Below are positions 1 through 12,314 of a stretch of DNA of 64,000 nt, in pieces. The notes beneath the pieces were generated by a model. That model made no database searches. It was given only the letters and a program-made list of their open reading frames with translations, and had not been told where the DNA came from. The DNA lies in NCBI GenBank assembly GCA_029959085.1, contig JARWIR010000035.1:7422501-7486500 (forward strand), in the 5' to 3' direction. Source of the DNA: Nemophila menziesii (Eukaryota > Streptophyta > Magnoliopsida > Boraginales > Hydrophyllaceae). The first letter of the stretch is position 1, and each line of letters opens with the position of its first letter. The position numbers were made by a program, and so were the translations under genes.

Positions 1-1650
1 CTCAATCCATATTTAGTGTCAAAATTTCATTATCAACTCAGATCATCTAGTGAAAACTATTGTATTCTCAAAACATTTATATTAATTTTACTTACAAGTT
101 TCGGATCTCAAGATAGAAATCGTGACATCAAACATTAATAGACATCATATTATAAAGTGTATATCAATTTTACAACTTAAACTCTAATGGTTGACTTGAG
201 AAACAACACAAGTACAGTTAAGAGATATGTTTTACCATCAAATAATGTATATCAAACTTATCTAAATATATCTCAGTTACAAACATAAGAGAAATTATAA
301 CTAAAAACTCTCTATAAAGGAAAACTGAAGAAAATTATACTTATTATATGAAATTTTGCAAAAGAAGAATTTGCTTCTCCGATTTTTTTTCTTTTAATGC
401 AACAAAATTTTCTAGTATGTTATTCTCCTAAAACGTGTATATCATATAATTTTTAAGACATCTAATACATATAAAGTCTAAACAACCAATATGTACCAAT
501 TACACAAGGATTGGACTATATTTGTCCAACAATAGGCATAAATTAATCAATGATGGAGGAGAAACTGATAAAAAATTACTACATATGAATACATGATTAA
601 ATTATTGTAAATGTGAAATAAAATGTAAAAAAATATTAATCTCTATAACCATGTTAAGCTAAAGATTGTATGCTATTATATAAAATTCTGGAACAATCTT
701 ATTCAAATTTTCTGTCTAAGTGGTACAAATATAATATACATGTATGTTAGAAGATAAATAGAATACTTAGATAAGCATAAGGAGGTTGTACTATTTGAAA
801 ATAAATTATTAATTAAAAAAATAGAAAATTATAGAGTTAACATTCTTTTAAACATTAACATTTTAAACATGAGTTCCTCTATTGATAAAGTCCCTTATAT
901 TGTGTACTAAACAAAATTTAAAGCTACAATTCAAAGGCTTATTTATATAACCACAAAACAATTGATAAAAAGAGTGTTTAATGAAAGTAATTTTTTAATG
1001 AACACAATATACTTCGCTAAAAAAACTAGAATTATGTTGTATTTACTTGAAATGTCATGACCAATAATCTAACATTTTTCTTGAAATTTTGATGATTTAA
1101 TTTTTATAATATAGATTAATGGGGTTTCTGATCAATTTAGTTGGTTACCAAAGAACCTTAAATGTCGAAAGTGGAAATGAAAATGGCTATTTGTGAGAAA
1201 CACGTAGTTTTAGGTTTTCTTGGAACGGTATCCTTTTGTAGTGGAAAGGGATATATAAATATAAAATATTTTTAATATATTTTTTCATAACATTCATTTT
1301 CTATATATACGTAATCTATATTCACTTGAGATGAGACAAACTCTAATGACTTTTTTAGATTAAACTATATTCTCAATACATATGTCATACCATATATCTT
1401 AAAAATAAATAATTATATTATATTGTAATTTAGAGAAAGAGAAAACATATATAAATTTTCTAAATAGTTAATGAAAGAACTAATTAATTCAAAAATTAAA
1501 TAGTGTCAATATTTAAATACCATAATGGCCAAAATCGAGAAAATCATATATCATACCAGACAAAAGACACTCAATAAACATGTACAATGGTCACCTCATA
1601 CATATATTGAAGTTCAAACATATACTACCTATTTATAATGCACCCACTGA
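1..1650. repeat. Non-coding direct repeat, copy 1, left part
   Basis: The first ~1650 bases reappear in the same orientation from about 26290 to 27940. For example, the opening CTCAATCCATATTTAGTGTC recurs at 26290, and a stretch around 'accaaagaacctt' at 1147 recurs at 27428. By eye identity is high but broken by many small indels, so the duplication is old. I see no coding potential, terminal repeats or primer site. The copy is cut by the window start, so its true left edge is unknown. Confidence 0.8.
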
Positions 1651-4600
1651 TAGGCACGATCTTATGGGACATTTCATCCTTACCCAATTCTTAATATCAC
1701 TATATTATATCACCTAGTCAAATTGTCTCAACACACCAAGCAATCCTTGCAAACATCCCCAAACAAGGTTTAAATCACACCAAGAGAAACAAGGTTTACT
1801 TTTCTAACTATACCTTCCTTGTCACAAACTCTTGAACTTCAACTAAGAAAATATCATTTTTCTTTGTGTGTATGATATCGAGGTAATCGACCTGACTAGT
1901 TTCCCTACCTGCATCCCCAAATGATCACGCAATCTCATTAAATGGTGGTTTATCCTTGATTAATGTAGTGGGTTTGAAAAAACCCATCTAAGTCTCCTTA
2001 TTTTTGTGGCGACTATTTCGTACCTAGCCTATGTCATGTAAAGTCAACGCCATTGAAGGGATTGACATCATCATTCCTCTCTGAGAGGGACTACCATAAA
2101 TATACATCTCAATATCAGCCTTTAAATGTTTTATGAAAACATTGATGTCAGAAAGAGACCTCAACAAGGACATATTTAATATGAAAAGGCTAGGAAGTAA
2201 TAAATTTGGAAAGAAAGTAAACTAAGCGGAGAGTAACTTAATTTTACAACTCTATGAAGAAAATTTGGCACGACAAGTGATCTTTCATGAAAACTTTCTT
2301 CCTCTCTCTCCCGCATCTGATCTCTAGCTAGCCTTGCAAAATTAGTACTATTTGGTATCAACCAAAAATGTATTGTGTAAATATCACCTAAAATGTAGAT
2401 ATGAAGTGGTCTAATCAATATCATATTGCTTGCATAATTAATTTTTTTCTATCTCTCTCTTCTATGATTAGACCACTTATTACTCACATCTTGGATGATA
2501 TTTGGGTGATAAACTACACTTCTCATACAAAAGTATCATATATTGTGTCTTCAATGCATGGGAAAAAATGTGAAAAAAAGGTAATTCAGAGAAATTTTGA
2601 AAAGAATGGATGAACCTGAATAATAATCATATATGCTTGGGCAACAAAACGTCGTTCGGTTTTCACAAGTCACTAGCCACTTCATTGGAAGAAATCAAAG
2701 TCTCTCACGTGTAACAACCAAAGGTGTGGCCCTGAAACACCCACTCTTTTGAAGAGTAATGAATATTTTTGTCAATTAATTATAAAACACAACAGTATAA
2801 CCGTATCCCTTTGAGAAAACAAATTTTTGAGGAAGAACAGTCCCTAGGATAACAAGCTGCGCATAAGTTTCCTTGAATTTTAAGGAGGTAACTAACGTGT
2901 CAATAAAAAATTTAAGATATTCTATGAGCAAGACATCTAATCCATTGAAAAATAACATGATGACTCCTTTTCATTGCCTCTATAAGGAGCACACGTAAAT
3001 GTTAAACTTAACAATAAAATAATTTTGACTAAGTCGAGGAATCATAAGTAGTTATGAGGGAACACTCAAGGACTTATATATGTTTTACTCAATAGGTAAT
3101 ATATCAACGAGTTAAGCCTGTAATTTATCTCCCACGATCTAGAAGTTATTCCAACTTCTCTTTCAGTAGGACTATTTATAAAACATTTTTATAACAAAAA
3201 GGTACAAATGCAACATTATATAAGTACCGAAGAAAAATATCTTACTTGTTACATATCGTATGACATTCTTTATGAGAATATATGTTTACAAGCTCACCCT
3301 CGATAAGATATCTAATATTTTTCATGACGAGCCAGGTTCTACTTTTGGATGGCTTGAGTGCCGATCTACCAATAGGGATACCGTTTCCCTTTGGTTCAGT
3401 GACTTTTGACTTGTTTCTTGTTAAATCTAGTTTACTCTCAAAACTATGATAATGGCTTCCTTGATTCTTCGTCACTTCCTTTCACAGTCCATTTCAAACT
3501 TGAAAGTTGTGGAATTCTTTATACCATCAACGGTGAGAAGTGTGTCCAATAACTTAAAACCCCACACTCTATTTCTACACCTTCAATAATTTTAAATGTC
3601 TAGGTCGATACGATGTTGTTGCAACGAGAGACAGGGAATGCACGTCAATATTTTCAATAATAAACTAAGTGATGAGTATAATGCATAATTCACCCCTGGG
3701 AACCTAATTGCAATTTTCAATCAAGGTTATAACAAGAGATTAATGAATTGGTAAACGAGATTGAACTCCTCATAGTGAGGTCACCTGATTCTGCAACGAG
3801 AGTGCATGTTTTAAAAAAGTTGTATGTGTCAAAGGGATCCTTTCTTCCCACCCAACTCACATGATACACCTTTTCTTGACCGAGACCTAATGAACTAGAA
3901 TTGACTTTAAGGACATTGCTATCAACCCTTATCTAGAAGATTCATATAACTTTTCAAGGGTAGTATTTCTAGACCATTTCTCATGTTATACATTGTTAAT
4001 TTTCCTTTTATCTTTTTCCTGAGTTTTTTAGCCATAGGGAAACATTTATTTTATGTTAGGTGGGAATTTGTCTTCATTGTTACCGTTCGGTGTGTGTTTG
4101 AGAAATGTTTACGTTTTTAGAGTAAGTGTGAGAAATTCAGTGATAAAATGTGAACAACATGCCTTGAGAGTAGTTATGTGGTACAAATACATGCTTAAAT
4201 TTTCAAATTTTGTTAAATACATTAATCAACATTGTATGGAGAACTTGTTTTTGTTAAGCAAACGATAAGTAAGTGCTTATAAAGTGAGATTTAGTCTAGT
4301 TCTAGAACTATCTCCCAATCGAACATAAGGAAAATATTGTAGTAGAAGAATATGTGAGGGATTTTGGAAGCCCCTAGCTTCAACTTATGATATCCTTATC
4401 CAAGTTTCGTCATTTGGTATATGCTTAATCTATTGCGTGCCACATTACAAGCATTGAGCCATAGAATTAGGATCATCCGCAGCTTTTGAAATTGTGTTCA
4501 AGTAACTACACCTAAATGGTTGACCTCTTGGCTTATGTTTGTGTATCGAGAGAGATAATATTTAAGTGGAATTATGAATGTAATGGGTGTTATGTTCATG

Positions 4601-6789
4601 GATGTAATTATGTACTGCATATGTTTTGTAATAAATTTCCAAGTTCGAGAAAAATAAAATTATCTTGAAAATAAATAAAAAAGAAAAGAAAATATTAATA
4701 TATTTGAGAGGATAAACAATGTAATTACACATTATTTTATATTTCTAAAGTCACCTCCTAAGAACCCTAATGGATTTATTTATAAGGGCCTAACTATAAA
4801 TTTGTAGGCTAGACCGTTATTATCCATAAAAACAGAAGGATCACTACTTATCTTTCATGGATAAGATTTTGTCTTGGAATAATTTCAAGACCTAATCATT
4901 ACCTTTTATATATGTAAACTACCTTCTGCCGCAACAAACTTACATGAAATTCTTTGATCAAGCCATATATTTCCCACTTCACATTCCATTCTAAACAATC
5001 TTTCAAGAATTTAGTCATACTATATTATAATTTGTAAAACGAGGAAACAAATGTATATTAGCTAATAAGTTAATGTAAAATTCATTAGTTGTTAATTAAA
5101 TGGTTTTACAGTACATAAAAACATAATGGTTAGAAACGGGAAAATCCGAGGTCACTGTTCATTGGAAATCGATTTCCAAAGTGAAATTGGTCTTTATTTT
5201 TCAACATAACAGGTATTTCATTGGCAAAAATACGATTGATCTTTAAGTACCAAGAAAGCTGGTCTTTCATTTGCCAGCATAACGAAGAAAATGAATAAGA
5301 TTGTTCTTATGATAAGCACTTTGTTTCCTTTACCTTGATGTAATGTTATAATATATCACATTAGCTCATCTAAGCTAGATTCTTCTCTTTGTCAGCCATA
5401 TTACAAGAGTATACACTAGATGATATGACTTCTTGCTATAGAATCCATACTTAAGTCACGATGCATAATAATATTGATAATCCTAGAGCTTGAGTTTGGG
5501 ATGGTGGTTTTTCATTGTTATGGGATATTATGAGTTTATTATTATGATTGTTGTGTTCTACATAAAGATAAGTGTGTATTGTAATCATTTTTTGTTGAAT
5601 AAATTGATAAAAGAAGCAAGAAAGAAACATCAAAACAAATAAATTGATATGGTTGACTTCAAAAAGGAAAGAAAAGAAAAACAATTTGAGAACCCAGAAA
5701 TTAACATTTGAAAACATATTTTAGAAAGGTTTTGACTAATTTTGAAATATGAAATTTGGGATAATAATTTATGCATTTTGGGATTTATTGAGAACATATT
5801 TAAGAGATATTGAATCTCTTAGGAGGCGTTTCATCTAATTTAGTGTGGAGAGAACACAAATCTCACTTAACCTTATCCAAATATATATCATACCTCCCTC
5901 AAGCGTAAAGTATGATTGAAAAATTCTTTGAGATCTTAAGCTATGTGATTGAGTTAGAAATTAGTGGAGATGAAGGAGCCATTAAACAACATATTCAAAT
6001 ACGAATAATTTCACTATTACTAATACATAATGCATGGAGTTAAACTTTTTCTTAACTCGAGGAATTAAAAGTTACTGGAACGTGGAGTTCTACATGGGAG
6101 TTGGAACCCTTATTCCAAATAATGAGGTATTTGTACTCATATTCGTTGTGTAATTATCAGAAATTGAATTTGATGGAATACATGACTTCTTCCCCATTCG
6201 AGATTGTAAGAGCGAGGACTTCCAAATTCTTATCGCTCCTTCATACTTTATCTACTTTTATTTCTCTTTTTGTAGTGTCAGGGGAAACTCCATAGTGTTG
6301 TAGCCTCTGGCTTAATATATGTTTACATTCTATCGACAATGAATTATGCAGGGTGGCGACCTGAAACTTCACGCTTTGCCTATAATTGGTGTAAGAGAAC
6401 ATTAGTGTAAACTATCACGTATCGTGCATTGAAGTAAAGGTTTATTTTGTGAGTGGTATGTATAAGAAAAATATCAATTCTTTTGGTATGATTGTATATT
6501 TCTCTACACCCTGTAAGGATTTGATGAAATAATTGATTGGGACTTGGACTGCTTCGTTCTCTAGAACAAGGATCAAATCAGTATATCCTATGTTACCAGA
6601 ATATATAGACTAGTTATTTCCTCTAGTTTGGAATTTTTCAGGTGAAACCATACACACTTTCAAGGTCTCAAGGGTGGAAGCTCTATTGGGTCGAGTAAAA
6701 CTTTAAAGAGACGTGCACACTTTTCATCAAATTTTGGCATAAATCTACTAAGAGGTGCTACTTTACTTGCTAAAGGCTACATTTTATTA
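1651..6789. other. AT-rich stretch without a recognisable gene
   Basis: About 5.1 kb that is present in copy 1 of the flanking repeat, while copy 2 has only ~0.2-0.25 kb of unrelated sequence at this place (27940-28150). Open frames here are short (60-90 codons), show no family motif I know, and sit on both strands. A 77-codon minus-strand frame at 3242-3475 is somewhat more polar than the rest, but I cannot assign it. It may be an inserted, decayed element, but no terminal repeats were found. Confidence 0.5.
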
Positions 6790-8110
6790 AAAAAAATTAT
6801 GGTGAATTCTCTTGTGTAGTTGATATTTTATTGAAGAGGTTGGTTGCCTCAAAACTCATCATGAATATTGTTTCATTTCTTGTTATTTTAAGAATTCTAG
6901 TAAATTATCTAAGTGAGAAAGCACTTTAGCTTCTTCTTAAATTTTTAATTTGTGTTTACTGAGATAAATCATAACATTTTACATTCATTTGTAATGTTGT
7001 TTTTCATTTTTTGTTAGGCAAGAGCTTAACAGGTGAATTACCAAAGGTAAAAAAACGAATAGTATGTGTTAAATGATTGACACTGTTTCCTTGAAGGATA
7101 TTAGATCCAATCTAATTCTTGACTTGCATTATTTTATAAAAGAATAAATTCTTAACCCATTTATTTACCTCTTTATTTTCATATGTATATTAATGCATGT
7201 AATACACATTGTGTCCCTATTTCAAAGAAGAACCTTGACAACTGCATCATGGGAAATATTTCAATTAGCATTATTTGCATCAAGAAAGACAACAAGGTCC
7301 ATGCATCTTCACAGGTTCTTACATCCAACCACAACACTGTATGCATAATGTGGCAGTTCAAATATAATTCATCAAACCATCAAATAAAAATCCAAATACC
7401 CGCCAAAATAATTTAAGATAGACTAGAGACGAAAACTAGGAAAATTCAGGAATAGAAGAACTCACATAGACCTACCTCCACCTCTTGAGACCACCAAGAC
7501 ACAAGAGGTAAAAGATATGACCAGCAAAACAACCTTTTTCACATGCAAGGACACATAAGAAATATATTAGTGTCCTCAAAAAGTCCACCTACCCGTTAAC
7601 ACTCTCGAAGATGTAACCGCCTAAAAATCAATTAATTGGATTGCTTGAATATCAATAAAGGCTACAATTATTTAATGGGTCATCCAACTAGATAAATGTG
7701 TCATCCATTCCAACTAGTCCATCGTCTAGACTAATTAATCCGTCTTTCAATCTAATCAGAAAATTAATCACTCATCTAGACTCATTAATTCATTGTTGAA
7801 CCTAAACAATTAATTATTAATCTGTCATCCAACCATAGTGGTTAGCCTACAAAACATGAAGAATTAACTCAACCAAACCCCAATCAACAGATAAATATAA
7901 TGAAAAAATCCTTTAGATTGAAATTTGAACATGCGCTAAGTATAAGTAATTATATTTTATTTTTATATTTAAAGCTAAAATATCTTGAATAACTTTGGAG
8001 AAAGCAATAAAAAAAGTCACAATTTGTTTGATCCCTCCATCCTACCAGGCATTGGAGGATATTTAAGGGATCCCTCTCCCCTCCCGAAGCATAAATAATA
8101 GACTTTTAGT
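6790..8110. repeat. Non-coding direct repeat, copy 1, right part
   Basis: This stretch matches 28150-29430 in direct orientation. Shared landmarks include 'attgtttcatttyttgtta' near 6865 and 28257, the run around 'attcttgacttrcattattt' near 7120 and 28440, and 'gggtcatccaac' at 7678 and 28958. Similarity ends near 8110 and 29430, where both copies read 'tagact(t/c)(t/c)tagt' and then differ. No coding function is visible. Confidence 0.75.
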
Positions 8111-8351
8111 CCTCCTGAATTAGAAATGAATCCCACAAATACAAGGAACTGCCCCTAATGAAATGATAAAAGTGGTGGTCTCGTAATTGGCAGACAACAA
8201 AAATGCGTTGTTAGGTGCTCCATCTTATTTTTCCAATTGAAGCTGAACTTAAACCTCTCCGCAAGATTAAAACAAGTAGAGAATTCGTGGAATAAGGTAA
8301 GTGGATAAACTAATATATAGAAGTTTAAAAGTACAAAAAAGCACTAAAAGA

Positions 8352-8778
8352 CACTACACCGCGTCCTTCTTTCCGCGAATACATTTGTAGTCGCGAACGA
8401 AGGAAAAAGTAGTCACAGATGCCAAAATTTGGCTTTCCCGACTACTTGTAGTGGTTGAAAAGTTGTCGTTAAAGAGTATATTTAATGACAAATGCCTATA
8501 AGTAGTTGTAATTACTCAAGTCACATTAACGACTACACGTGTAGTCGTAAATAACTATTACTATTGCCAACTACAACATGTTGTCGTTATTTAGTATATA
8601 TAACGACGACCTTGTAGTCGTTATTTATTTTATTCATGACTACATATTTATTAATTAGCAACTAAATATGTAGTCGTGAATAACAAATTATTGTCGACAT
8701 ATTGTGTATTCGCTAGAGATTGATTATTAGCGACTACTTTCAAATGTCAATGAGAACTACATGTAGTCGCGAATGATC
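8352..8778. repeat. CACTA left terminus and subterminal repeats
   Basis: After the CACTA pentamer, at least eight copies of a TGTAGTCG(C/T)(G/T)AA-type motif occur in both orientations up to 8778. One pair forms a perfect 18-bp palindrome, CGACTACACGTGTAGTCG, at 8530-8547. In known CACTA elements such motifs are bound by the TNPA-type protein and needed for excision; that role here is inferred from the family. Confidence 0.75.
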
Positions 8779-8999
8779 CTTTTTTTTAAATAAAAATAAA
8801 AAATATATTTCTGAATTATATTTAATTGCAATTTTTATTAATATTATTCAAAAACATTTTTTTAAATAATACAAATAATAATTAAAAATTCCAATAAAAA
8901 TCAAATAATTATTTAAAATACCAAAATATATATTAATGCATCGATTCAAACCGAATTCCACAAAAGTCAAAATAAAAGTCAACTAAAAGCCAAACATAG

Positions 9000-10450
9000 T
9001 CAAAATACGATTACATAATAAAAATAACAACCAAACCACCAAAATAACCAACATAGCCCCACATAATGGCTATATAAATGAGTCTCTTCCTCTCCTTCTG
9101 TTTCATCACCACCTTCAGACTCACTTTCTTCATCATCCTCTTCATCACCTCTTCTCTCAGATGCACTACCTGTCGGAGGAGTAGGGTTTTGTGGCATAAG
9201 CTAGAAAGAGGTCAACCCTGTTGTACCCTCATCTGATTAATCTAATCCATCGGCTCGGTCACAACAGTCTGAGAGTAAACCGGAGGAGCAGTTCTAGTAG
9301 AGACTGTAACGGGGTATATAAGGTGTCAGTCCTTGGGGTACCCGAAACTCGTTTATGGCTATCATCATATTCGCATTCTGTTAGGCTTGGGCTAGGGTAG
9401 TTGAAGGACCCGAGACACGCTTCCTCATTCTCGGTTGCCTATACCCGGTGTCCAACTCCTTTTTGGCGAGCCCATAACCTCATTGGTCGTTTCCTTCACC
9501 GCCTCCATTTGCTCCGTCAGGGTCGAGTCACGAGCTTCGGTTGACTCAGATTGACTCCGGGTCACTTTCGCTTTCATCTTCTTCTTTAACACTTTCTGTT
9601 TAAAAAGTCATCACAAAAAAAATAATATTAAAGTCAAATAATTAATAAACTTATAATTAAAAATTCATCTTTAAATAAAATTTACATCCACTTTCTTAAA
9701 ATCATCTGTCCTCCACTGCTTCGTCTTTTTAATTTTGCCTACAACCAAGAAAACCCCACCACTTTGTGAAATAAGGACTTGTTCTTGAGTAGCCTCATCA
9801 AGCACTATCATCGTCCCATCTGGGGTCGCCTTTATAAAACCACGTGTCATTGAAAAAATTCAACTAATATTCAAAATAATCTTCCGCCTATATAAAAAGT
9901 TAACTACCTCGTAAAGAATATCCCTAGTTCGGAAAAGTTTTCGAGACCCTGCCCCACTTTTATTCTCGAGCTTCTTTCGATTTTCTCTATTCATTTTAGC
10001 CTGGTGCTAGTTTATTTAATATACAAATATTAATAAGATTATCTAATCTAAATAATAAAATAAATAAATAAATAATAATAGACTTTCGCGGCAGGCAAAC
10101 CCTATAACTTACAACACTTTACCCAAATCTCATCAGGTCATTCGGTTTCTTTCCAAACATGTAATATTTGCCCAATCGGGTCTTCTCCTCCAATTATCAA
10201 TATCGAAAAATCCTATATCCAACATATTAATTAAAGTGAAATAAAATTAATAAATCTTAATTTTTTATGTTTTAAATCAGATTTAATTAATGTAAAATTA
10301 AAATAAAAATAAGTTTAGTTAAAGAATTTGTATATATACCCGGTAAGTTGTTACAAGTATACATGTTTCTGTTGGATTTTGGTTTGGATTGTGTCCCCAA
10401 CCATCCCCATTATGGTTCCTCGTTAACACATCAGCCATCTAGTTTCCAAT
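9000..10450 (-). pseudogene. Transposase_24 / Ptta-type CACTA accessory protein, decayed
   Basis: Read on the minus strand, pieces resemble the plant Ptta/En/Spm (Transposase_24) family, the second protein of many CACTA elements. Around 10180-10110 a tryptophan-rich piece reads 'EEKTRLGKYYMFGKKPNDL'. Around 9985-9905 a basic piece reads 'MNRENRKKLENKSGAGSRK'. At 9840-9690 comes a segment containing 'DGTMIVLDEATQEQVLISQ'. Around 9600-9440 a coil-like piece reads 'SESTEARDSTLTEQMEAVK' and then 'TNEVMGSPKRSW'. A last frame (9000-9197) is very acidic and then hydrophobic, so its end is probably not original. Stops and intervening AT-rich DNA (introns or insertions) separate the pieces. The family match is from memory of motifs, not a search. 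Confidence 0.55.
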
Positions 10451-11790
10451 CACAAATGACGAATAAATATATTTAAAATACATAATTAAAAATAAAATTT
10501 AAAACTAAAAAAAATTATTACATCACCAAATTAGTTACATAAATATAAAATAAAATAGTACATCACCAAATTAAATAAATATTACATTATTTTATAAAAT
10601 AAATATTAAATAATACAGTAGAAATATTACACAACCAAATTAAATAATAAATTAAATACAATAAGTGTAAATAAAATATATAAAAAGACTCTAAATAAAA
10701 TAAATATAATAATTCTTAATCAAAAAAAAATAGTTGTCTTATTTATTTATTTTAATTATTACATTTTAGTCTTTTTATTTATTTTAAAATTGCAAATTAG
10801 TCCTTGTGTATTCTGTAAAATACAAAATAGTCATTTTATTAATATAAAGTCCTAAGTTTTTTTAGTCTTTGTATTTTCGGTAAATAATTTTTAAAATTGC
10901 AAAATAGTCATTTTAAAAAAATATACAAAAAATTAAATTTCATTCTAAAATTATTAAACATTTATAAATTGCAAATTTAGTCCAGAATATAATCAAACCT
11001 TATTGTTTTAGTCTTTATACTTTTTTTCAATATTATTTAAATTGCAAATAAGTCCTTTTTAAAAAAAATACAAATTAACCCTAAAAATTCCAATAAATTA
11101 ATTTCATTGTAATATTATCAAAAATTACTAAATTGAAAATCAAGTCCAAAATTCATCAAACCTTATTTTAAAAAAATACAAACTAACCCTAAAAATTCCA
11201 AAAATTGTTTTCTAACCCTAAATCATCCAACATTCCAAATTATTCCAAAAACTAAAATACAAAACTACATATCTATATATTCCTAAATGGATTCTAAAAC
11301 ACAAATCATATATATTATCCATTTCATGCATTCAAAACATTAATTTTTAGGCAAAATATTTTTTAATTTTTTTTCCATTAATCCCTTATTACATCCGAAT
11401 TTAGCTATATCATCTAAAATGAAAGAACAAAAAAATTGAAAAAAAACATGAAAATTAAAACATAAAAAGAGGATGAAAATCATACCTTAACTGATGAAAT
11501 AGAAGCTACGTTGATGTAGTAAATATGCCCATATATTTCGTACATAAACACAAGAAAAAAAAGGTTAGAAATAATAATTAGTGAAATCATTATATTTTAC
11601 AAGAAATAGATAGAAATGTTGGATTAGGAGTTGATTTTATTACTTTTAGAGTGGATTAGTAGTTGATACGAGCTTCAATTGTTGTTGGAAATGGAGTTTT
11701 TGCTAATGGTTCTTTGTTTTTGTGAATAAGAGAAATAGATGAGTGAAATGGAGAGACTCGGCAGGTTGTACATATAGTACTTTTTGTTTA
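10451..11790. repeat. AT-rich spacer with degenerate repeats inside the CACTA element
   Basis: No gene is visible. Between about 10785 and 11210 a motif of the type 'aaattgcaaattagtcc' recurs five times, near 10788, 10895, 10967, 11040 and 11125. Spacings are uneven (72-107 bp), with 'ccttattttagtc' and 'taaccctaaaaattcc' repeated between. It is a degenerate, irregular tandem repeat. Confidence 0.5.
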
Positions 11791-12120
11791 GTGACTACAT
11801 CGTGTAGTAGTAAAATATAAGGAAGTCGTCCCTAGAAAGAGAAGTGACCGACACACGTCAGGGAAGTGACCGACACGTGACTCATTCGCGACTACTTTGT
11901 AGTCGCGAAACATCGCGTGCGAAACGCGTGACCTTGAATAAGCGGGAAAATGGGCTGCCTAATTTTAATAGATATCAAATTCACCTTTAACGACTTAATG
12001 TGTAGTCGTTAATAATGATTTATATTTCTCGATTAGTTCATACGCAAGAACTAGTCGCGAATGACCAACACTCATTAACGGCTAGTTCTTAATCTCTAGC
12101 GACTTCAATGTAGTCGCTAA
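11791..12120. repeat. Internal block of CACTA subterminal-type repeats
   Basis: The same GTAGTCGC/GTAGTCGT motifs as at the left terminus recur here, including an interrupted palindrome at 11885-11909 (TTCGCGACTAC-TTT-GTAGTCGCGAA) and copies near 12000, 12050 and 12110. Their place between two gene remnants is unexpected, because such repeats normally mark element ends. No TAGTG-type inverted terminus that mirrors 8352 was found beside them. Confidence 0.65.
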
Positions 12121-12314
12121 AGATAAAATTGATTTTTTACTTTTTTTATTTAATTGTAAAGAACAGTTTCAATTTTTAAACACCTGTTATACAATAAAAA
12201 AAGTAATATTATTGATTCCACATAATCATAACAAATCATCAAACTTAAATACCAAATCTTAAAAAAAAAACATTAAATTGAATACAGAAAATAATAAAGA
12301 TATAATAAAACACT

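Noticed and set aside
2176..7416. Short frames of 60-88 codons (2176, 2401, 2776, 4053, 5451, 6101, 7179 and 7183)
   Set aside because: No family motifs, no consistent splice structure, and low-complexity AT-rich composition; treated as chance.
9000..9080. Aromatic hydrophobic tail read as a membrane segment
   Set aside because: It follows an acidic transposon-protein end and is most likely read-through into non-coding DNA.
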